Part shown: in pieces, positions 1 to 8,834 of the stretch | Position numbering within the stretch: the stretch's first letter is position 1 | How the letters are laid out: the number at the start of each line of letters is the position of its first letter | Assembly: GCA_030407315.1 (NCBI GenBank) | Contig: JALQPE010002142.1 | Span: forward strand, 1 to 14,299 | From: Asparagopsis taxiformis | Lineage: Eukaryota; Rhodophyta; Florideophyceae; Bonnemaisoniales; Bonnemaisoniaceae | DNA length: 14,299 nucleotides | Direction of reading: 5' to 3' | The notes under the pieces: model-generated | Databases searched by the model: none | Told to the model about the DNA's origin: nothing | What the model saw: only the letters and a program-made list of their open reading frames with translations | Program-made: the position numbers and the translations under genes

Positions 1-302
1 TTGCGCGGCATACGACAGGAGCGATTGCGTGGCAAACGGTGGCGCGGTTTGCGTGCGAAAACGAAAAGCGGCGAATGGGAGGCTTGGCCCGCGTGTTATC
101 TACGCGTCGGTTCCGCTGGGCGGAACTGGCATGTTCAGCCCCGTTCGCGCGTCAATTGCGCGGTGCACGCGAAGGCGCCCGTCGACTCGCGATGCGCGGC
201 TCGCGCGGCTAGGTGGCGTTATAGTGGGGCGTCGCCGCGTGCCGGTCGCTTCCTACGATTGCGCGGTGACGTGGCGTCAATCTCGGCGTTGCGAGCATGT
301 TT
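1..302. other. GC-rich sequence downstream of the gypsy remnant, no gene seen
   Basis: This stretch lies just after the stop codon of the minus-strand gypsy polyprotein, so it should hold the 3' untranslated part or the start of the 3' LTR. It is very rich in CG and GCG. Open frames on the plus strand here look like by-products of the high GC and show no recognisable domain. No LTR end, polypurine tract or primer-binding site could be identified by eye. Confidence 0.4.
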
Positions 303-1312
303 TCAGAGGCGGAGCGTCCCGCGGTCGCGGCGGAAACGGGCGACGATGGGCGCGGGTAACGAACCTTCGGGCTCCCAAGTGTCGTCGCGCGGAGAGAAGC
401 CCTTCCAGGTACACGGAATACGCGGCGCTCCGGTGTCGTCGACACCTTCAGCCGTCAATTTGTCAATCATGAACCCCGCGTTCCAATCCTGCTTCAGGAT
501 TGACCTTGCGTGCGTATCGAGTACGCGTTGTCACGTCGCGCGGCGGCTTGTGTCCCGCGTCAGTCGCTCCTCCTTCGCCGCTTGGCGAAACCGGCGCGCG
601 CGTCGCGTTGCGCGGTGCTAGGCGAATACGGTCGGAGCTGACGAGTCGGGCACACCGTCGATATGATTCGTAAGTGTGCCCGCGGCAGCTTGTGACCGGG
701 AAGGGTCCCGACACGGGATAGTCCAACTTCGAAGGGCGCGTCCCGTCGTCGCGCTGCGTTCGTGTCGTCGCTCCCGCGCGAGTGTCCAGATATACCTGGT
801 CGCCAACCTTGATGCTCTTGTTCACCGTGCGTGCGCCGCGATCGAAGTCGCGTTTGTATCTCGCTTGCGCTTTCTTCAGCGCGTTCGCGGCGCGCGCGTA
901 CGCGTCGGATAGCTTCGCAAGGAACTCCATGCGGAGGAACGGCGTGCTGCGAATCGTGTCGACCTGCTCCGTCCCCAGCGATACGGGGTAGCGCGTGAGC
1001 GTGAGTTCGAACGGCGACGTATTCGTCGAGCGGTGTATCGCGCGGTTGTATGCGTACGCCAGCGCGTCTAGGTGCTCGTCCCAATTCTTTCGCTCTTCGT
1101 CGACGTATGGCGCAGCGTCGCGACGATGGTACGGTTCATACGCTCGACCTGCCCGTTCGACTGCGGGTGATAGGTAGTCGTGAATATGTTACGCGTCCCA
1201 TTAGCGCGCCACGTTTCCTGAAACAGCTCGAGCGGAACTGCGGTCCATCCATTATCTGAAAGTAGCGTGCGCGGCGGTCCGTAAACGAAGACCCAATCGT
1301 CTGTGTTTTCGG
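303..1312 (-). pseudogene. Ty3/gypsy polyprotein remnant: integrase core, integrase C-terminus and chromodomain-like end
   Basis: Read on the minus strand from 1312 down, the pieces come in the order expected at the 3' end of a Ty3/gypsy pol gene. First is the end of the integrase core, with GPPRTLLSDNG (second catalytic Asp region, about 1250-1285) and then YHPQSNGQVERMNRTIV, which carries the catalytic Glu. Next are AYAYNRAIHRSTNTSPFELT and a basic helix (AKLSDAYARAANALKKAQAR), then GDQVYLDTR and KLDYPVSGPF (integrase C-terminal GPF/Y motif) and IDGVPD followed by VSSDRIRLAP. Last is a chromodomain-like segment with WKGFSPRDDTWEPEGSLPAP, ending at a TGA (303-305). These blocks lie in different frames: one base is missing after TIVATLR, one extra before IDGVPD, one missing before VSSDRIRLAP and one extra before the chromodomain. 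The 5' part (gag, protease, RT, RNase H) is absent because homology stops at about 1312, where unrelated repeats begin. It is a dead, 5'-truncated copy. Family is confident; the clade (chromovirus) is inferred. Confidence 0.9.
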
Positions 1313-1316
1313 AAGT

Positions 1317-1515
1317 GGACGCGGACGTCCAGTCTCTCTAGTACGGGTCCTAGTCGGCCCCGAGATTTACTAGAACAAATGAACGTCCGCGTCCAAAAAA
1401 AATAAAAATTTTTGGATGCGGACGTCCACTTTCTCTAGTACATATGGCGGAATACTAGGACCCGACATCCACTTTCTCTAGTACGTTTGGCGGAATACTA
1501 GGACCCGACATCCAG
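1317..1515. repeat. Cluster of a 43-bp tandem repeat and an AT-centred hairpin at the gypsy breakpoint
   Basis: Units at 1421-1463 and 1464-1506 are near-identical 43-mers sharing CACTTTCTCTAGTAC and TTTGGCGGAATACTAGGACC-like blocks, followed by the first bases of a third. A diverged relative (GACGTCCAGTCTCTCTAGTAC-like) lies at 1324-1344. Overlapping them is an inverted repeat: left arm 1381-1399 and right arm 1409-1427, 19 bases each with about two mismatches and an A/T-rich loop. The block starts exactly where gypsy homology ends, so it is probably the end of another element inserted into, or joined to, the retrotransposon. The element is not identified. Confidence 0.75.
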
Positions 1516-1560
1516 TATACAATATATCAGCGAAAACCGGGAGGGAAGAAATTACAGCGG

Positions 1561-2307
1561 ATGGTAAATTCAGGGCCCATATCGGACCGTATTTTATTCT
1601 CTCATTTAGGAAACTGCTCGTATACAATACGTCTCTCTAGAATAGGGAATACATATCTGGTCAGAATAGGAAATAAATACCCGGTTAGAATAGGAAATAT
1701 GTATCCAGCCAGAATACGAAATACGTATCCAGACAGAATACAAAATACCTGTCAGCATATCGTCGATCACCCATCTCCCTCACTATCACGTTCTCCCTAC
1801 CATCCGAACGCCATGCACCACCATCCGCACATACTTCAAGAACCCTCACGACCTAGATTACAAAAATCCGCTCCTTCCCAATTCCATCCCCGCTTTCCTC
1901 GACACCACCCCAGCCCATTACATCATCAAGACATCAAACACGAACATGGTCAGCAAAATCTTACACCACTTGAAACCCACTCTCACTTCTATCGTATGCC
2001 CCAAAATATACACATACCAGAAACACCTCACAGCTTCATTCCCCATCTTCCTACATCCCTTCTTCACTCTCCTTCAGTCCTGCCGTTCCTGCTTCACCAC
2101 TCCTGCATCACATACAAAACATCAACCCCAACAGTCAGATTCAAAAGCAACGCTTACCACGACAGATATCCTAGAAACTCCCTTACTTACCTCTCCGAGA
2201 GGATGAGTGAATCATCCATCCTACACAAAATACAAACCATGATCCAAAACCTTGCAATGAATAATCAAAGTCAGCAGTCCATATCTTCGCAAAACAATCT
2301 TGGCTGA
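1561..2307 (+). CDS. Open frame of 248 residues with an 8-residue repeat; doubtful gene
   Basis: This frame starts with ATG and stays open to a TGA at 2305-2307. Residues of about 27-62 form five imperfect copies of RIGNxYPx, which follow directly from a 24-bp DNA tandem repeat: 24 is a multiple of three, so the frame survives. The rest is low complexity, rich in His, Pro, Ser, Gln and Thr, with no known domain, signal peptide or membrane segment. The underlying DNA is C/A-rich and carries diverged repeats that continue past the stop codon (to about 2540), which argues that the frame is open because of base composition and not selection. No homology is recognised. Treat it as probably non-coding. 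Confidence 0.15.
   Translation: MVNSGPISDRILFSHLGNCSYTIRLSRIGNTYLVRIGNKYPVRIGNMYPARIRNTYPDRIQNTCQHIVDHPSPSLSRSPYHPNAMHHHPHILQEPSRPRLQKSAPSQFHPRFPRHHPSPLHHQDIKHEHGQQNLTPLETHSHFYRMPQNIHIPETPHSFIPHLPTSLLHSPSVLPFLLHHSCITYKTSTPTVRFKSNAYHDRYPRNSLTYLSERMSESSILHKIQTMIQNLAMNNQSQQSISSQNNLG
1639..1750 (+). repeat. 24-bp tandem repeat, about 4.5 copies
   Basis: Units start at 1639, 1663, 1687, 1711 and 1735. Each begins AGAATA, followed by GG(A)AATA and a TATCC/TACCC block. They differ from each other at several positions, so the array is old. Translated in one plus frame it gives RIGN-type octapeptides. Confidence 0.85.
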
Positions 2308-2540
2308 ATGAAACTTACCTTCCGTCATCACCATTCCTGCATCACCTACACAACATCGGAATCAACCACAACAGTCAGACTCAAAATCAACCTTCCCTCA
2401 CAGCATACTTTCAAAACTTCACGTACCTCTCTTCCATCCTCCGCTCAATACACACCATCAGTCAACAGGCTTCCATGAAAAATATCGCATCAACGGAAAT
2501 AGTCAGACTCAAAACCCACCCTTCCCTCAACGCATACCCT
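2085..2540 (+). repeat. Diverged C/A-rich repeats sharing CAGTCAGA and CATCAC blocks
   Basis: Three segments resemble each other: about 2085-2160, 2325-2405 and 2480-2540. The first two share CTGCATCAC, TACA, AACATC, AACAGTCAGA and TCAAAA-CAAC in the same order. The second and third share AGTCAGACTCAAAA and ACCCTTCCCTCA-like blocks before a CATAC. Spacing is uneven (about 240 and 130 bases). This is decayed repeat DNA, not a clean array. No coding signal holds across the copies. Confidence 0.5.
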
Positions 2541-2548
2541 CGAGGGTA
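2535..2548. repeat. Perfect 14-bp palindrome
   Basis: TACCCTCGAGGGTA reads the same on both strands. It lies 15 bases before a much longer perfect palindrome. Confidence 0.7.
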
Positions 2549-2563
2549 GAGGATGGAACGAAG

Positions 2564-2601
2564 GTACGTGCGCGAATCTTGATCAAGATTCGCGCACGTA
2601 C
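2564..2601. repeat. Perfect 38-bp palindrome without a loop
   Basis: The left half, GTACGTGCGCGAATCTTGA (2564-2582), is followed directly by its exact reverse complement (2583-2601). There are no mismatches and no spacer, and symmetry stops sharply on both sides. The symmetric block is more GC-rich than its surroundings. Function is unknown: it might be a protein-binding site, the closed junction of two identical element ends, or the remnant of a palindromic duplication. Confidence 0.9.
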
Positions 2602-3201
2602 AAAGCAAAGTCGGTCAAAGAATATCAGTCGGTGATGAGGGCGGAGTGGAGCCTGCGGCGTCGACCGGACAGCTTTCTGCGTCCGCTTAAGTCTTGCTGT
2701 GCATACTCGAAATCATCGCCGGCAGTGAGATTGAGTATGGCCCAAGCCATGGTCTCTGATTCCCCGAACAATGAGATCCGGATCGAGAACAACGAATATA
2801 AACATATAATCATATATATGAGAATCCATTTGCTTTCCTTACATGATCCGTGGCATATCCGCTGTAAAGCACATTCAGATTCCACGAAGTTCGGAAATAA
2901 AAAAGTTTATTATTACAAATGAATTAATTGAAAATTCATCTCCCAGGGGGTCGTTCGTCCTTCCATGCACACGTTGCCAGCACGCAATGTGATGTAACAG
3001 TTGGAAATGATTGAACTCTCGGTTAAATTCCACCGTTGGGATGTCAGCTGGAGTGAGCACAAAACTACTACCCACAAAACTACGAACGAACACGTTACAT
3101 TCCAAGTCTCGAAAGCACCACAAAAATAAAATTGGTCGCATCTGGACGGCACAGTCTCCCCTGTTCAGCTCGCAATCCTCCCTTTTGCGTCAAAACTCGA
3201 C
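2602..3201. other. Gap before the transposase; no convincing gene; presumed promoter side
   Basis: Overlapping open frames of 80-96 codons occur on both strands at 2625-2922 and 2875-3152. None has a recognisable domain and they contradict each other, so I do not call a gene. An A/T-rich part (about 2795-2830 and 2895-2935, with ATATAATCATATATATG-type sequence) could hold promoter elements for the gene starting at 3202. A stretch with AAACTAC/AAACTACGAACGAAC direct repeats lies at about 3060-3092. No terminal inverted repeat matching the region beyond 8602 was found. Confidence 0.35.
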
Positions 3202-6200
3202 ATGGAATGCAAGTATGAAGGGTGCTTCTACTACTGCGTAGATGCTTATGCGCTCGCGCTGCATGAGCGAACGTGTCGCTACCGTTTCAACCCCTCTCCC
3301 CAACATTTCAACAACGCTCGTGTCCCTGCCGTCACCCATGAGCCTGCTCGAAACGGCGACCATGATTCCCCGCAACCCAGCTCCCCAGACCCAGAATCTG
3401 GTCGTGCTTCCTCCAGCGACTCACCCTGTGACGCTCACTGCCACCAACCTCAACCCCCTCCCGCGCAGACCTCCTCGTGCAATCCCTCGCCGCCAGTCTC
3501 ACAACCCTCGAGTACAAGGCCGGCGCTGGCCGCGTGAGCGAAGTCATCACCATCCTACAAGACCCCGCATTCTCCCTAGAAAAGTTCAACAGCGCCGTTC
3601 GCACCGTAGAAGAATGTCGCCACGTTACCGCTTCCATGGTCGAAACACATTTCCGCACCGAAGGTTACAAGAGCCACATCATTCCAGACAAAACTGGTAA
3701 GTACTCGGCACAGCTGTACCTCCGCGACCCAGTCGACATGCTCCGCAGGCAGTTAGCACTGGCTAACGACCAAAATACTCTCTTCCACCCCTCCCCACAG
3801 ACCGCCCCAGACGGCACCGCAATATTTTCTCATCCCCTACACACAGAATTCGCGAAAACGCTGCACCAGGTTACTAGACAGCGCGTGCAGCTCTCGGAAG
3901 ATCCACAGGTCGTATGGGCAGAGGAAAATGATCCCACCGCTTCCTCCTTTGCCGGCCTCCTCCAAGTGTACTCCGACAAGAGCAGCACAAGCCTCAAGAG
4001 CTCCGCAATCGTCGCATACCCCATACACGTCACACTGCTCAACTTCTCCGCCCCCCTCCGTCGCCACTGCATCCGTACCGGCCTCACCATCGTCGGGTAT
4101 CTTCCGTACATTGTTAACCCTTCGTCCAACGCCTTGTTCGGTGATGAAATGCCGACAACCTCTAGTTCTGCTAGTCGCGCTCGCAAAATTGATATTCTTC
4201 ATAAAGCACTCGAAAAAGTGTTTTCGTCCCTATCCACCGCGTTCTCTTCCGGGTTCCCCTGCACAGACTCCACTGCAACTGCCCGCCAATGCTTTCCCAT
4301 CCTAGCCAATTATTGCTGCGACTTTCCAGAGGCCAAAGAGCTGTCATGCACTCGCAACAGCACTACCACCACACATCCCTGCCACCGCTGCTACATCCCC
4401 GCCACTCAACTTGAATCCAGCGCGCCACACCAGCCCCGCTCCCTCGATGATACACGCTCTGCACGCCAAGAGAGCGCTCAGGAGCATACAACTGCTCCGC
4501 TCGAAGCTCTCTCCCTCCTCGAACAACACTCTGTCCTCGAATCGACCGCTCTTTTACCCACCAACAGTCCCCTAGACCCCTACAACATTTTCTCCTTCGA
4601 GCCTCTGCACAATCTCCACCTCGGCATCTCAAAGCTCATCAAACAGTGCATTGTCCACCGCCTCAGCTCCCCAGACCTCACCACCACCACTGCCTCCCAT
4701 TCCGGGACACCTCGCACCTTCAAGAAGGTGAAAAAATCCATCCTCGCCGGCTCAAACAGCATTCTGTCCGCTATCGAACGCGACTACTACATCACCGGTC
4801 TTCATGTCGACTTCTCCAAGGGTGAGAAGGGCACCAATTTGAACGGCCTCTTCACGGAGGACGGCATACGCGGCATGCTCGCAGCCAAAGACTATCACCA
4901 TGTCGACATGGTGTTCCCTTTCATCGCAGCATTCATTGACACATGCTGTGACGAAGTAGATACAGCCCCCCTCACTTCCATCTGCACGCAATACTCTGAC
5001 CTCGTCGCATGGGTCATGAAACGCGGTCGCATCAAGCACTGGACTGCCGCCGAACTAGAAAGCCTCCAGAACTCCATTTCCTATTTCAAACAATCAATGC
5101 TCTCCACCCTCGGCCCATTCCACACCACAGGTCTCAAAACTTTCAAGTTCCATCTTCTAGACCATCTTCCCGGTGACTTGCAGAGATATGGCGCCCTGGA
5201 ACACATTGATGCAGGCCCCTACGAACACTCGCATCTTCTGTTCAAACAGAGTTATAGGAAAACCTCTCGAAGGCGCTCCACAGCCATGGAAGAGACTATT
5301 CGCCACATGGAATTCTCCTTGGCCACTCCAACTGGTCACACCCCATCGAACACATTGGGAAACCCACGCATGATATCGCCCACAGACGGTGCAGTACTCG
5401 TTCGCGACGGATTCACCGTTGCACTGCACGACTTTGCCTCCCTGCTGCCCGATGCAACCCTCCTCGTTGCAGATATCGACGGACAGCCCGATCCTGCCAC
5501 TCTTTTGCCTCTGCACAACTCCTCGTTCCCGTCTGGCACCATAACGCTATTCCAGCAACTCGGTGACACAGCTGCACAAGCGTTCCTCACCCTCGCTAGA
5601 CTGCGCGCCACGGCAGAAGGCCCTCCAATACATGACATGGACATTTCCGTCACCGTGGTAAAGTCCGCCTACGTCATGGGAGGGTACGTCCCAGATGCCG
5701 ACGACTTTGACCCGCACAGTGGCATGCTTCGCCCCACAAACGTGTCGAGGCACAAGCAGCAGCGCGTCTTTGCAACTTCATCATTCGGCCCCGCAAAGAG
5801 ATCGCAGTACTCCTTTGTCGTCATCTCCGGAACTGCCGATGACTACAGAACCATATGGGTAGGGCGCGTCCTGGCACTGGTACGCCTGCAGTCTCCAAAC
5901 CTGTTTCAACCTGTAGAACTCGCTTTCGTTCAGTATATGACCTGCTTTGCCCCAAAAACCGCTGTGGAAAAATCACTTGGGTGCATTTGTTTAAAGTGGT
6001 CCACATGGGACCCGGACAACGGATCCGTTGACAGCAATGACACTGCATCCCACAGTGCAGGTGGTCCTTGGTTTGACCTCATTCCTGCATCTACTATATC
6101 TGGCACCGTGCACATCGTACGAAGTAACTTTCCAGTCAAGCCATTTACGAAACAAATGCACTGGTCGGACCACCGTTTCTATCTCAACCGCTTCTACACC

Positions 6201-6242
6201 AACACTGATTACCAGTTCACAGATGATAATGAAGAAGAATAA
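3202..6242 (+). CDS. Plavaka/CACTA-like DDE transposase with N-terminal C2HC zinc finger (one frame break at 3454-3458)
   Basis: The protein would cut and paste a DNA transposon in the nucleus. The ATG at 3202 opens a frame that begins with a C2HC zinc finger (Cys-x4-Cys-x12-His-x3-Cys in the first 25 residues, MECKYEGCFYYC...ALHERTC), then a Pro/Ser-rich linker. The main frame, open back to a stop at 3429, continues without interruption to TAA 6240-6242. It carries the expected DDE landmarks: QVYSDKSSTS with Asp at 3975-3977; YCCDFPEAKE with Asp at 4320-4322, followed by CHRC (Cys codons at 4380 and 4389); and FEPLHNLHLG with Glu at 4599-4601. Later come LLDHLPGDLQRYGALEHIDAG and HSHLLFKQSYRKTSRR, typical of this group. 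The two frames differ by one base and meet at a run of five C (3454-3458); one more C would give a protein of about 1013 residues. A short intron ending in CGCAG (3464-3468) is the alternative. Family confident; exact subfamily moderately so. Confidence 0.85.
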
Positions 6243-6243
6243 A
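6238..6243 (+). promoter_or_regulatory. AATAAA poly(A) signal overlapping the transposase stop codon
   Basis: AATAAA covers the TAA stop (6240-6242). With the opposing gene ending at 6320, any 3' end must form in a gap of about 77 bases, so transcripts from the two convergent genes would terminate close together or overlap as sense/antisense. Confidence 0.4.
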
Positions 6244-6319
6244 TCTAAATCGCAGCACTCTATTGATAATGTACTACATGATAAACCTTCTAGTCAACGT
6301 CACATTTACTGCACTAATT

Positions 6320-6925
6320 TCAACCATCCTCCATTACGCCAAAACCGTTATCAGCAGTGGCTGCATGGCGCCGCTCCATGCCCCCATACTGTGGGGCATT
6401 GATTTCGACATTCAGGTTTGCACTCAGGTGTCCAGCATATGGGTCAACGACGAAAAGTTCTGCGCCAATTAGTCCTTGCGCAATCACACAATCCATTACA
6501 GCACCGAGGTTTGACGTAATATGCGATTGAATCCAATCCTCGGACACTAGAACAAGTGATGAGCAGCGGTTTACATCATCAACGACATGAACAATTCCAG
6601 ACCCCTCTCCGCTTTGCCACACTTCAACAGCCTCTCTCGTCACAGTACGGCTTGCAAACACATGCCGTGACTGTGCACTAGTCCGCTGTTCGCTCTCGAC
6701 AACGTCCGTTTCTTCCCTTGCTTGCGAGCCTTGGAGACAAGACATGCAGTACACCACCATACCAACTAATTGCTGAAAAGCTACCCCCACATATTGACTG
6801 TACCGCCTTGTAAACTCCTTCTGCCGTGCACCTCCTTTCCCCTTCGGTTCATCCAAACACTCCACAGTAGTCACTAGCCAAGCATCCAGGCGCGCCAGCG
6901 TTAGTATGCTCGTCTCTATGTCCAT
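6320..6925 (-). CDS. C-terminal part or separate 201-residue protein after a TAATG overlap
   Basis: The upstream frame ends in TAA and this frame starts with an ATG sharing its last A (TAATG on the minus strand, around 6925). It runs to TGA at 6320-6322. It may be a separate protein made by reinitiation, or simply the rest of the upstream gene shifted by one base: the bases before the ATG stay open in this frame. Sequence is mixed polar with several hydrophobic patches (VGMVVYCMSCLQ, SSLVLVSEDWIQ, GLIGAELFVVDPYAG). No known domain. Confidence 0.45.
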   Translation of the reverse strand: MDIETSILTLARLDAWLVTTVECLDEPKGKGGARQKEFTRRYSQYVGVAFQQLVGMVVYCMSCLQGSQAREETDVVESEQRTSAQSRHVFASRTVTREAVEVWQSGEGSGIVHVVDDVNRCSSLVLVSEDWIQSHITSNLGAVMDCVIAQGLIGAELFVVDPYAGHLSANLNVEINAPQYGGMERRHAATADNGFGVMEDG

Positions 6926-8602
6926 TACTTGTTCTGGTCGTATCGAATAACCCTGAAGATGTCCAGCACATTCACAGCTACTCGGTTGTTAAACCATGCA
7001 TCACCATTCACTTCCATTTCGAAGCTGTCAGGAACCATGCCTTTGCTGTATCGCAGCTCTGAGAACGGTGCCGTTCGCCACCTCCCCATATCCAAATCAC
7101 CGTTGCTTTCCCGTTTCAAAAGCTTCTCAGACGCTTCGCGCTTTTGATCCTCTCGCTCGTCCATCTCAGCTCGCGTCGTCAGCATCGTGCATCTAGACAT
7201 TAATTTCGTGTACCCCAGCGAACCGAACAATCTGTCCCTCGCATTACGCTTCCGTGCACTCATCACGTCGGACAGTTTCTGCGTCACCTTCACTTTCAAT
7301 TCCTTGCTCCCCGCCACAGCCTCTTGACAGCACACACGCTGCTCCTCATCGGAAAACACATCACACCACGGACTTTGACGCAGTACGTGTCGCACCAAGT
7401 CATTCAGCAGATCACTCTCGTCCCTGTACGAAGGTGTATACCACTGCAGATTCTTGATGATATAGCCCGGAGGGGTAGCAATATATCCTACACCGTTTTC
7501 GCTCCAAAGTGCCCCTTCTACCGGCTCTACCTCGATGGTACGTCCAGTCCAACGTCTCTGCGTTTGTTCCGCTATAGGGTCCAGCTCCATAGTCTCGTTC
7601 TTGCACCACTTTGTCAGGTTTTCCTCAACCGCCCTAAGAACTCCAAGGTATTTCACAGGAATGGCTTTCTGTATTTTCGACTTACCGCCACCGTGATCAC
7701 TGATTCTACCTGTTCTCGCAATTGCAGTAAGGCTGGCATTTTCCGCCTGCAGAGTCTTCACCTTAGCCTCCAACGCAACTATCTCCGTGGTGAGCGCCTT
7801 GTTTGCTATGTCCTGGCTAAACACTTTTTTTCCAGCTCCGCGATCTTCTTCTTCTGCGCATTGATGCGACTCGCCATTAAATCGATGGATTCCGGCGGAT
7901 GCAACCTCTCTGCCCTCACCGTCCCCCCATCTCGCACGCTATCGGGATTATGATGTCCTCCATCGGCAATAGCCTGACGTCGCGGGGGCGTTACGCGCAT
8001 ATTTGGCACCAATGACAGTCTGTTGTGACGAGGCCCGCACTCCGGCTGCTCTCTCCCCTCAGTACCACCTGACCGCCGATGATAGTTGGCATCCTGTGAA
8101 CGTTGCTCAGAAACAACATCCCTTGCCGCTATCCTCGGGTCCCTGACTGCATTACCTGCTGGGGCTGATGTACTCGGCATAGTTGGCGCAGTGGGGGTCA
8201 CAGCCTCCAGTGTCTCGGAACCCCCGGCTGGGACTCCGTCTGCAGCACCTCCGCATCTGCCAACCCGGGAGGAACTACCTTTGCCATAGCACTCTGCCGC
8301 AATTCCAACATGTTTTGAGCCACTATCATGTCATCATCATGATGTTCACTGTCCCTGCGAGCACGCTTGCCTCGGTCAAGCCCCATCTCTCTCCGCGCCG
8401 TTCCTCCTTCCTCACTTTCTCGCTGCGGATCCCCAGTTCTGCGCCGGTCCGTCTTGCGACTACCGGACCGCGGTTCAATGCTGCCGGTAGGCCCAGACCG
8501 CTTCTTCGCACGGGATTGTCGGGCACTCGATACAGCAGCTGCTGACCGGGTTTTCTGGAGGCCCGGAGGCTTTGGAGCTTTCTTCGCAATACGCGGCGGC
8601 AT
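6320..8602 (-). CDS. Coiled-coil protein of unknown family, second gene of the transposon (three -1 frame breaks)
   Basis: I do not recognise this family. Read from ATG 8602, the N-terminus is basic and NLS-like (MPPRIAKKAPKPPG, RQSRAKKRSG, then RKTDRRR and RGKRARR). A low-complexity Pro/Arg part follows, then a coiled coil formed across a frame break (MASRINAQKKKIAELEKK joined to NKALTTEIVALEAKVKTLQ), then a more globular part with TKWCKNETM, WSENGVGYIATPPGYIIKNL and SPWCDVFSDEEQRVCC. A last 201-residue part follows (MDIETSILTLARLDAWLV; FVVDPYAGHLSANLNVEINA). Breaks: near the run of five C at 8221-8225; at the run of seven T at 7825-7831 (AAAAAAG on the coding strand); and at TAATG, 6925. 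All are -1. Joined, the product would be about 761 residues. Its convergent position beside the transposase and its basic, coiled-coil make-up suggest a DNA-binding accessory protein, which is inference only. Confidence 0.6.
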
Positions 8603-8834
8603 AATGAAGCTTTCCGGGAAGCGATGGAACGATTGAGTTGCACGAGATACAAAAAAGATTGCTGTATAGTGTCGGTAACCACAACGGTCTGCGATGAACG
8701 TTCAGGTCAGGTCAAGTACCGGATAATACGCCAACAGCCCAGATTGTATACGGTAGGCAGTCATCAACAGTATTTAATGAGGTACAATTACAGCTGTAGA
8801 GCTAGGCCGCGAGCACCCCTATGTCCGGAAGACG
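8603..8834. other. Short gap upstream of the minus-strand coiled-coil gene
   Basis: This is the likely 5' flank of the gene that starts at 8602 and reads leftward, and it also carries the outer edge of the neighbouring repeat-bounded unit. It includes GGTCAGGTCAAG and an AGTATTTAATGAGG stretch (about 8770-8784) that could be promoter-like. No open frame of interest. Confidence 0.3.

Larger units (their letters stand above)
3202..8602. mobile_element. Plavaka/CACTA-like DNA transposon body with two convergent genes
   Basis: A DDE transposase (3202-6242, plus strand) and a long coiled-coil gene (8602-6320, minus strand) face each other tail to tail with only 77 bases between their stop codons. 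CACTA-like elements often encode a transposase plus a second protein, so I group them as one element by inference. The outer ends are not defined: no terminal inverted repeats or target duplications could be matched between 2602-3201 and 8603-8834. The coordinates given are only the gene limits. Confidence 0.55.

Noticed and set aside
1..621. 206-codon plus-strand open frame at the window start
   Set aside because: GC-rich shadow of the minus-strand gypsy chromodomain region; Arg/Ala/Ser-rich with no domain.
2625..2885. 86-codon minus-strand open frame as a gene end
   Set aside because: No domain or homology recognised, and a plus-strand frame of similar length overlaps it.
3428..3468. A 41-base intron (GTGACG...CGCAG) as the main model for the transposase
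   Set aside because: The intron would be very short and its donor is weak, while a single base missing from a C5 run explains the frame change in the same way as in the neighbouring genes. Kept only as an alternative.
3697..3713. GTAAGT...CAG inside the transposase frame as an intron
   Set aside because: At 17 bases it is too short, and the frame reads through it with family-like sequence (YLRDPVDMLR).
7324..7953. 209-codon plus-strand open frame
   Set aside because: It is the antisense of the coiled-coil gene and has no recognisable feature.
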